This document shows positions 55,964-64,000 of a stretch of DNA of 64,000 bases, in pieces. The notes beneath the pieces are model-generated. The model was given only the letters and a program-made list of their open reading frames with translations, had not been told where the DNA came from and ran no database searches. Source of the DNA: Symbiodinium kawagutii (lineage: Eukaryota > Sar > Dinophyceae > Suessiales > Symbiodiniaceae); contig VSDK01012573.1 in NCBI GenBank assembly GCA_009767595.1, positions 236,340 through 300,339 on the forward strand, read 5' to 3'. Each line of letters opens with the position of its first letter. The first letter of the stretch is position 1. Both the position numbers and the translations under genes were made by a program.

Positions 55964-57663
55964 AAAGCTGCGTGACAGCTTTCAACCAAATGGATCCAAA
56001 TGGGTTGTCCAGAAATGAAGGTGCCTACATTTGTCTACTGTATTAATTAATTAACCATCCAGTTCTGACCATTGTTAATGGGGGTACCAACCAGCTTTGA
56101 ACAAACCCAAATTCAACCAACTCCTTCACGGTAAGAGTGAGCATCAGGCAACCAATGACAGCAAGTTCTTACAGTCAAGTGGAAAGACTAGTAGTCTTGG
56201 TGCCTCAAAGGTTGAAGATGACGATGGGCACAAGGATTCAGTCTACCACTTCGTGTTCCTGGGCTAAGAATACGCGACTGATGTGCATCCAGCCATGCAG
56301 GAGCTGATTTCGCACAGTATGTCGATGTATTCTTTCCCGTTCCATTGGTGACAATCTTGAAACTAACATCTGGTGTTGGCATGCGGTAGCTGTGTGACCA
56401 AGGAAAGGGACTCGCACCTATGATGTTGCCAAAGTCTACTTTGCCTGTGAAGAGGACGCGCGGATGGTACCTGGCGCAGGTGGCACCAGCTGGGAAGTGC
56501 GTTGGAAATGGGAAGGCTCTGCTAGCGTTCGCTAGGCGCTGCAGGCTGCTCCTGTGTCGCTAGGCGCTGCAGGCTGCTCCTGTGCCGCAGGACGACCAGT
56601 GGCAAGGGCTTCCATTGATGAGTTGGCCGCCGTCCGGACGGGACACGCACCATGAAACGCGCATCATGAGGGACGATGTGATGTGCCTCGCTGGCAGAGC
56701 TTTGAACCACTTGTTTTCCCCCTATGATTGGCATTATTTTCACATATTTTCACTATAAATGACAACTTTGGTTAGTACCAGCATTTGTCAACAACCCCAT
56801 AGCTTGATGTTTGTTGGTTTTTGAGGTTTCCAGTCATACGTGGCATGATTACTTCAGCATACTTCAACTATATCTCAAGGGGTGGTTAGAAGATTTCAAA
56901 GTTTACTGCTACCGTACATGTTAGGGAATCGCTGTGGAATTTGCTTAATCACGGAAATTAGTCTAGTTTGCAAGCTGGAGTTTGCTTTGCTTTAGCAAAG
57001 ATGTATGAGAGGAGCAGCAGACATGGGGGGAACCGGGCACATTGCTACACTGTTCATGTCTTGGTATGTCTTGGTTGTACCTTCAGTATTGGCTTCCAGT
57101 CTACCCACGGAGGCACAGCTCACTTTCAACCCTTGCCTGATGTTGATGGCAGACATCCTGCACCGCAGTGCCTGAAATCTCTTCGCATAATTTTTCAGCT
57201 GCTGGCATTCTCCCGTTGCATTGACAACAACTGCGGACAAATTTGTCGACTCTTCTTGACCGGGGGATGGTCACTCAACACAACCACCACAGTTCCAAAC
57301 TTTTGAGACTATACCAAATATAACAAGAATTTTCTTGTTTGCCACCAGTAGAGATGGGAATAAACAGAGGAGATCATACACCACCCCTCCATTCCAATCA
57401 CTTGGTTTGGTTTCGTTCCTCTTGGCCACGAGGAACACTGAACCGCCTTGATTTCGAGAAGACAAAATTAATTGTTTAGTTGACAAGTAACCAATAACAA
57501 GATAAACCAATAATAAACAGAACAAATTTGCCAATAGGATTCAGTGGATAGAGTCCCCTGGCCTCTTTGGACTCTGCAGGTCATATGGTGATGGACTGCA
57601 AGCAGTGTCCGCAATCACCATGGCAGCGCTTGAGGTGTGGCAGCAACCTCGGATTCAGGGCTT
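55964..57663. other. Non-coding stretch with a tandem duplication
   Basis: CGCTAGGCGCTGCAGGCTGC followed by TCCTGTG occurs twice in direct orientation at about 56528-56584. The rest shows no supported gene. Confidence 0.45.
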
Positions 57664-57753
57664 GGGTGTGTCCATCAATGAAACATCCCCAAATGATCGG
57701 TAGTAACGGGGAAACCAACCAGCTATAGGGGTACGTCATTCATGGATAACCCC
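57664..57753. mobile_element. MITE family B, copy 3 (diverged)
   Basis: GGGTGTGTCCATCAATGAAA at the left is imperfectly inverted by TCATTCATGGATAACCCC at the right, with inner GTAACGGGGAAACCAACC resembling the interior of copy 1. Confidence 0.45.
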
Positions 57754-58651
57754 ATGTGGTAGCACGAAAACTCGTATGAGGTGAATCAATGTTTTGTGCA
57801 AGAATGGAGGTTCCGCACCGTAGTGCAGGTTGTTTGATACCGCCTTTTTGTGCATCAACGCCCGGTGGGGATTACAAAATTGGTCACGTTTTGTTTCCAA
57901 TGATTTTCCTTTCCAATCCTGGGGAGATTGCATTGCCATTGCTTGTGTTTCGGTGCGGGCTCACTTCTGTCAACCCAAGTGTTTCACTGCTAGCTGAGTT
58001 CACAGCCATTCCTTGAACAACTCCACAGCTCAAGTGGCGAAAAAGAACGAGCCCGAAACCGCCGGAGGATACAGGGTACTACCTGGCCAACTATAGTGCC
58101 GCTGAATGTCTCTAAGTTGCACGAAAGTGTTTGGACCGGGCGCAGGCTGTATGGTGAAGGCATCTTTGGACTAACCTTGAGTTGGATGTAGCACCCTCGT
58201 CTCGTCGATCCAAACCTTCAGAAAGCATTGCTTTTGCGGGTGCATCATTTGTGGATCCAGACATGAGGCGGAAGATCGTGGATATCCTACAACACTAACT
58301 TTTTTGACCACCATTTACATCGAGTCCCCTGCAGTGCTGCAGTTGCCAATCGAGGCATGTGGTGGGGCAAAGGCCGCGGCTGCAGCTTTGTTCTGCGACG
58401 ATGTACGGCACCTTGAAGCAGAATCATCGAATTAGTGCAACTTAGTGCAACCACATGCTGGTTCTTGGTGTATCGAGATTGCTTCAACTTAGAATTAGAA
58501 TGGGGATGATCATGCTGCTGGATTAGAACGAAGGGGGAGCATCATTCTTTTAGATTGGAATCCCTAGTGCCCAGTGGTTCCACGTGATTTCCATTTTGGT
58601 CTTTTTCCCCACCTGTCAGGTGAGGGTTGTTAGATTTTATCAGAGCTGACT
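57754..58651. other. Non-coding stretch without a supported gene
   Basis: No recognisable coding or RNA feature was seen. Confidence 0.45.
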
Positions 58652-58714
58652 TCTCCTTCTCCTCCTTCTTCTCCTTCTCCTCCTTCTTCTCCTTCTCCTC
58701 CTCCTCCTCCTCCA
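58652..58714. repeat. CTCCTT/CTCCTC microsatellite
   Basis: A run of TCTCCT and CCTTCT hexamer-type units ending in (CTC)n. Confidence 0.95.
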
Positions 58715-58723
58715 CGACCATGC

Positions 58724-58861
58724 GCGGCCAGTGGTGGCTGCCGGACCTCAACCGCGACCAAGCGCGACCAGTGGTGGCTGCCGGACCTCAACTACGACCA
58801 TCCGCGGCCAGTGGTGGCTGCCGGACCTCAACCGCGACCAAGCGCGACCAGTGGTGGCTGC
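58724..58861. repeat. 40-bp GC-rich tandem repeat running into a gap
   Basis: The unit is CCAGTGGTGGCTGCCGGACC followed by TCAACCGCGACCAAGCGCGA, with TACGACCATCCGCGG variants. At least three units precede the gap and a partial unit (CCTCAACCGCGACCATCC) follows it at 59001, so the gap is most likely unresolved repeat. Confidence 0.9.
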
Positions 58862-59000
58862 NNNNNNNNNNNNNNNNNNNNNNNNNNNNNNNNNNNNNNN
58901 NNNNNNNNNNNNNNNNNNNNNNNNNNNNNNNNNNNNNNNNNNNNNNNNNNNNNNNNNNNNNNNNNNNNNNNNNNNNNNNNNNNNNNNNNNNNNNNNNNNN
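58862..59000. other. Assembly gap (139 N)
   Basis: Unresolved bases inside the 40-bp tandem repeat. Confidence 0.99.
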
Positions 59001-59025
59001 CCTCAACCGCGACCATCCGTGGCCA

Positions 59026-59945
59026 GAATGTCAGAGAGAATGTCAGAAGATATGTCAGAAAGAATGTCAGAAGAGATGTCAGAAAGAATGTCAGAAGACA
59101 TGTCAGAAAGAATGTCAGAAGATATGTCAGACAGAATGTCAAAAGATCTGCCAGAAAGAATGCCAGAGAGAATGTCAGAAGATATGTCAGAAAGAATGTC
59201 AGAAGAGATGTCAGAAAGAATGTCAAAAGATATGTCAGAAAGAATGTCAGAGAGAATGGCCACAGAAATGTCAGAAAGAATCACAGAAGATATGTCAGCG
59301 AGAATGTCAAAAGATTTGCCAGAAAGAATGTCAGAAAGAATGTCAGAAGATATGTCAGAAAGAATGTCAGAAGAGATGTCAGAAAGAATGTCAGAAGACA
59401 TGTCAGAAAGAATGTCAGAAGATATGTCAGAAAGAATGTCAAAAGATCTGCCAGAAAGAATGCCAGAGAGAATGTCAGAAGATATGTCAGAAAGAATGTC
59501 AGAAGAGATGTCAGAAAGAATGTCAAAAGATATGTCAGAAAGAATGTCAGAGAGAATGGCCAAAGAAATGTCAGAAAGAATGTCAGAAGATATGTCAGCG
59601 AGATTGTCAAAAGATTTGCCAGAAAGAATGTCAGAGAGAATATCAGAAGATATGCCAGAGAGAATGTCAGAAAGAATGTCAGAAGATATGTAAGAGAGAA
59701 TATCAGAGAGATTGGCAGACGATATGTCAGAAAGAATGTCAGAAGACATGTCAGAAAGAATGTCAGAAGAGATGTCAGAGAGAATGTCAAAAGATTTGCC
59801 AGAAAGAATGTCCGAGTAGAAAGTTGTCAGAAAGAACGCCAGAAGAGATGTCAGAAAGAATGTCACAAGGTATGCCAGAGAGAATGTCAGAAGATTTGTC
59901 AGAAAGAATGTCAGAAGGTATGTCGGAGAGAATGTCAGACAAAAG
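59026..59945. repeat. 12-bp minisatellite (ATGTCAGAAAGA) with 300-bp higher-order period
   Basis: Seventy-odd units of ATGTCAGAAAGA, ATGTCAGAAGAT and close variants. In one plus frame they read MSER/MSED, in the others QKEC/QKIC and RKNV/RRYV, and the minus strand is also open (LTFF, SDILS), so frames of 300-450 codons here are repeat artefacts. Rare variants (AAAAGATCTGCC, GAATGGCCACAG) recur exactly 300 bp apart, showing a higher-order unit of 25 basic repeats. The same MSER repeat is familiar from dinoflagellate genomes (from memory, not searched). Confidence 0.95.
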
Positions 59946-62900
59946 TGGAGTCATCAAGCGGTGATGACATGACATGGTGGGGATCACTCGAAGTAAAGTA
60001 ATTGCTACCGGTTTTTCAACAGCACTTAGCTGAGCTATGAAATACTGTATGTCGGTTTGGTTCTGCGGGGCCAAGTACTCACTGATTGTGTGGGGTTGCA
60101 ACCAACCAGAAAGTCAGAAGCAAACCACCAACGAGCAGCCAAAATAGTGCAATAGAAGGCAAATGATTACAAGAAGGCATCTATAAGAGCATGATGCTAG
60201 GACATCATGATTGAACCATGATATGAGACATTTTTCATGAAAGTGATAGGGACAGTTGAAGGTCTCAAAGGGGGTGGGAACCAACTGCATGGTTCAGTGA
60301 AATTTGCGAAGTTTGAGGCAAGACCTGAAGGAGCGGTGGTGACTGGCGATGAAGTATCTTCTCTCTGCGATCGCACATGGTCTACGCGATACTCCTCTGG
60401 AAATCGCCAGGCGTGGTATGCAGTGGAGCTGCAACTGATGGGAACGTTGGATCATGGATCATGAAATGCATCAAAGAGATCTCCAAACATCTTGGCCTTT
60501 ACGGCCAAGACGAGGTAGGCCCCCAAAACGAAGGCAGTCTACTCAGGATAGATTACATTTAAACACTCAGCCCGGCATCCAAAAACTCAGCCTATGGATT
60601 TATTCTTTTTGTCTATTCATTTTCTGATGTAATGAAAACAATGAAGATCTATTGTTGCACGAGACTCCCAGTGAAAATCAGATTGATTGAAGTCAGATGA
60701 ACTGCCGCCTGACAGGCCCTTGAAAGGTGTATTCAGCCTTCTTGTCAAAGCAGGAGTCCCGCCTTTGCAGGGCAACCAAACCAATCAAACCAACCATGAA
60801 CCACTCACTCAACCAACCATTTGGATCCATTGGGTATGTGCCCCATGACAGCAGCAACCAACTTTATCACAAACTGCCCGTGTTGATTTTCTGAATCATG
60901 AACTCCTTTGCCACTGGACTTGCAGGAGTGCATTGGGCGTCACAACTTGCGACCTTGAATGCTTCACAGGCCTGAATTATCGGGCCGATATTGCTCGATG
61001 TGATGAATTCCTTTTCACGACTTCAAACTTTTGAGGCTTACCCAAGTTGAGTTCAACTTCAGTTCTAGACCTTTTCAATTCTTTGAAGTCCTTGAAAACA
61101 GTGCTTTTTGTAGGCTACAATTGTTGTCCAACGCTGCCAAGCTCAGGAGAAGACACTACATCCACCTGCAAACAGGCTCGCCGAGGTTTGACATAGGCTT
61201 CAGAGATGGTGGTATCAATTAAGGGTACCACTCCCCAATATCTTGGAAAAGCAGCAGCTGGCATGTACGCCACATATGGGTGCCCCAGATCATTCAGTGC
61301 AAATGAGCCTGTATTGTGCTGGATCCTCGAACAATGATTAATAGATCAAACAATTCGACATGAACATCAGGAGGGACTTGTCGCTGAAGCAACACCCGCG
61401 AGGTTGGAATTTTGGATCGATCAACAATTTGAGACCGCTGAAATGGTGAAACATGGTGGTACCCATGTGGTTCACCTTCAGATCGGATGAGGAAACCGTG
61501 GTTTTCCTCACTGGTTGGGTGCCAACCTGCATGATTCCGGGGTCGTCGAAGGCCCCAACCACCGAAGTGGAAGCGGCCGGCGTCGTGGGATGGGTGGAAG
61601 ACATTGCGCAGAAAGTTTCTCAGTCGCTGGGTCTGCAGCATTCTGCAGCTCACCTTTTGGTGAAGCCCTGAGAGAAAGAGTGGATGGTGCATGCAAGAGC
61701 TATCCTGTGCTATCCTCATATATTCTATAGCAATCTATATTAGTGATATTCCACTCATGACTTGACAAATCTTCGTAAATTACAATCGATGATATTTGTC
61801 ATTGATCCTTGCAAATACGAGGAGCTGTTGCTTTCGAACATGAATAGTTCATCGTGGTAGGGATCTCAAAGTCATGGGATTTCGACGAGGATCCAGTCGC
61901 TGGTGATTCCCTGGAAGAAAATCCCCGAAGGCATCTCACCATATCTCACCCGAGCGCGTTGTGCACCTCGTTGTGCCAGGTATGATGTCACCTATGAGTC
62001 TTTGAAGAGTGTGGCCACAATGTGTATGGGGCCAATTCTTTTTCTTAGTGCTTTGGCTTGCAAGATTTGCAAGGTGCTCAGATTTTGTTCAGAGATTTGA
62101 TACACTTCATGTGGAATTTGTCTGCAAGATGTTTGGTACTTCAAAGCGTGATTGTGTATCCAAGCCGGCTGCTCAAGCAGGCATGTCATGTCGTGTTTCT
62201 CTTCATCCACAACCACTCAAGCCATTGGACAACCCAAACCAGGATCAGAGTTGATTCCTGGGTCAAATGATGAATGACAACGCCCTCCCGGCTGTCTAAG
62301 ACTCCCCTTCTCAGGCCCATGGCCGTTTTAAGATGGTGTTGAGGTGTGTGCTGCGTGGCAAGATGCATGCTATGTCGTGGCGGGAAGATGCAAGCAGCAA
62401 GGTGTGGGAGCCTGTCCCATGGGTCCCAATGGTCTCCTCCTAATCTGCGATTGAATCCAACGACTGGAACGGGGAGACCCCAAGTTGCGTTCAGATTCAT
62501 TTGTGAGTCATGAAATGTGATGAAATGTCATGGCCAAAACAGAAAAGCATGGCCAAAACAGCCCAATGGATCCCAAGGGAAGAAAACGTCGGCCCAGTAC
62601 TTTATTGTAAAAGATGAGGATCATTACAGGAAGAGTTGAGGGCCACTTTGTCTTGCATGGCTTTGCATCGAGCGCAAACACTTCCCTGAATCATGGACAG
62701 TCGGACTCTCGACGCCAGGATGAGAGGTTTGTTCTACATCCTCTCTGCAGCTGGGTCGAAGGTATATTTCTTGCATAGAGAAGCTGTAGACAAGCAGATG
62801 GGTTTTGATGGTTTATTCATGTTTATTGAAAGATTGGTCGAAAGTTGGCTTTAGACAAGCAGCTGCAGCTGGGTTGACAGATGTTCAGGAGGACCCTTAC

Positions 62901-64000
62901 CGCGGTCCGAAAAATGGTCCTTGTCCGAAAAAGTTAGGCACTTCCAAAGTGTTTGAAGGTCACCCTTCAAGGGGTCACAGCAGGCAACAGTTCCGTTGCT
63001 ACGCGGACCAAGGGGATCTCGCTGCTCCCGGGCATTGGCATCTTCGCCTTTGGTTTGTATGTGGCATTAAATTGGAACGAACTTCAGGCTGGAGTTGATT
63101 GGGCCAGATGTTTGGAATCTCATTGCATGGGAGCCTCATTGCATGATGTTCAGTGGAAAGTCAGCAAACAATTTGTTCAGCTTGTCGGAATCGACCTTTA
63201 GTTTGGAAGATATGAACGGTGATAATCCCAAACAATTTGTTTTGGTGTTCCCGCAGTGGGTCTTGGTCCTTGCTTGGCTTGAACAACACCATCGGATCTT
63301 GAAGCACGCTGTTGACTTCCCTTACCTGTTAACGCAGGGTTCGAATATGCCTTTGCTCACGTCCCTTAGCACTCCCTTTTGAACAAGATCCCCCCTGCAA
63401 AGGCTACACATCTCTTCACCACATGCAGTATGAAAGTGCATGAGATCAACATTTTTCAAGAAGGAGCTTCCATTTGGGAAACAAAGTTCAGACAAATCAA
63501 TAACTTGATTGACGATGCGCATGTGCTTCTCCACGTCCTGTGCCACGCCATTGGACAGGTCTTTTTTTCGGTGGAATTCATTGCTGGTTTGCAGGGGCTT
63601 GGCCTTGGAGTCTTCTTCATTACAGGCTGGGCCCAACATTTGCTTGGCATTGATGGTCGTTGTAGGGACCAGTAGGGCCGGGAAGGGGTGGTATTTAAAT
63701 TTGATGAGGTAGGCAAGTAGCACCAAGATGTACCAGGGTTATCATCATTGGAAACTCGAATGACCAATCAGTGGAATGAAATCACCAACAGCGCGGAAAA
63801 AAGTGTGTCCCCGAAGTTCGAGATTTGTGAGATAGATAATAGAAGCTAATACCAGAAGTAGGTCCTAGGACCTCCTAGGATGTCCTAGGCATTCTGCTTT
63901 GCTCAGAGCGTTCAGCTGCCAGGTTTTGGCATTTTCTCGGTGTACAGCCAGCATCGCAAGAAGCAACTCTGCTTTTGCCTGCTTCGAAGCTTGGAAGTGC
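59946..64000. other. Non-coding stretch to the window end
   Basis: Four kilobases without a gene I can support. Frames at 61294-61730 and 63322-63726 overlap on both strands and carry no recognisable motif. No repeats longer than a few units were noticed; CCTAGGACCTCCTAGGATG near 63865 is a small CCTAGG cluster. Confidence 0.4.

Noticed and set aside
58627-59964. Frames of 320-445 codons (QKECQKIC, MSERMSED, RKNVRRYV) and a 287-codon minus frame
   Set aside because: All arise from the 12-bp minisatellite and run across the 139-N gap; every frame is open because the unit lacks stops, so they are not evidence of genes.

Overview
The window is nuclear DNA from a eukaryote, most probably a dinoflagellate and perhaps of the Symbiodiniaceae/Suessiales type. 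This rests on several observations taken together: very low gene density; a head-to-tail tandem gene array; GT-AG introns with a G as first base after the acceptor AG; an intron-containing tRNA gene with a Pol III T-run; a spliced-leader-like 9-mer upstream of one ORF; and two minisatellite types (MSER-coding 12-mer, CGACATGCC 22-mer) that I associate with dinoflagellate genomes. No bacterial operons, rRNA genes, CRISPR arrays or recognisable viral genes were seen. Four assembly gaps (runs of N) are present.

Layout. 1-9.5 kb: non-coding, with microsatellites, a (TCTA/TCTG) block and small terminal-inverted-repeat elements. 9.5-19.8 kb: three head-to-tail copies of a unit of about 3.1-3.6 kb. 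Each copy carries one two-exon gene for a small (147-150 aa) basic protein with an N-terminal MGCGAS lipidation signal, followed by a 528-bp non-coding block that reads identical in all three copies. 20-37 kb: repeat-rich non-coding DNA with several MITE-like elements, a tRNA-Arg(UCU) gene with an intron, and a decayed tRNA-Leu-like sequence. 37.2-38.2 kb and 51.6-52.2 kb: arrays of CGACATGCC-type 22-mers and a modular composite repeat. 39.6-44.35 kb: a 4.75-kb element bounded by 15-bp perfect terminal inverted repeats. It has subterminal 22-bp arrays of a 12-bp palindrome, three minus-strand ORFs for K/E-rich or unknown proteins, a pair of long palindromes between ORFs, and dozens of tiny perfect hairpins spread through coding and non-coding parts. 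47-52 kb: degenerate TGGTT-type minisatellites and a TTTAGG-like tract. 58.6-59.95 kb: a 40-bp tandem repeat broken by a gap, then a 12-bp minisatellite with a 300-bp higher-order period. The remainder shows no gene I can support.

How the parts relate. The only convincing coding content is the triplicated lipidated-protein gene (host-like, tandemly amplified) and the ORFs inside the 4.75-kb element (element-encoded). The element is the best candidate for an undescribed system: an inverted-repeat element whose ends and interior are both built from short palindromes, with hairpins sitting in frame inside its proteins. Everything here comes from reading the sequence; no database search or folding program was run.
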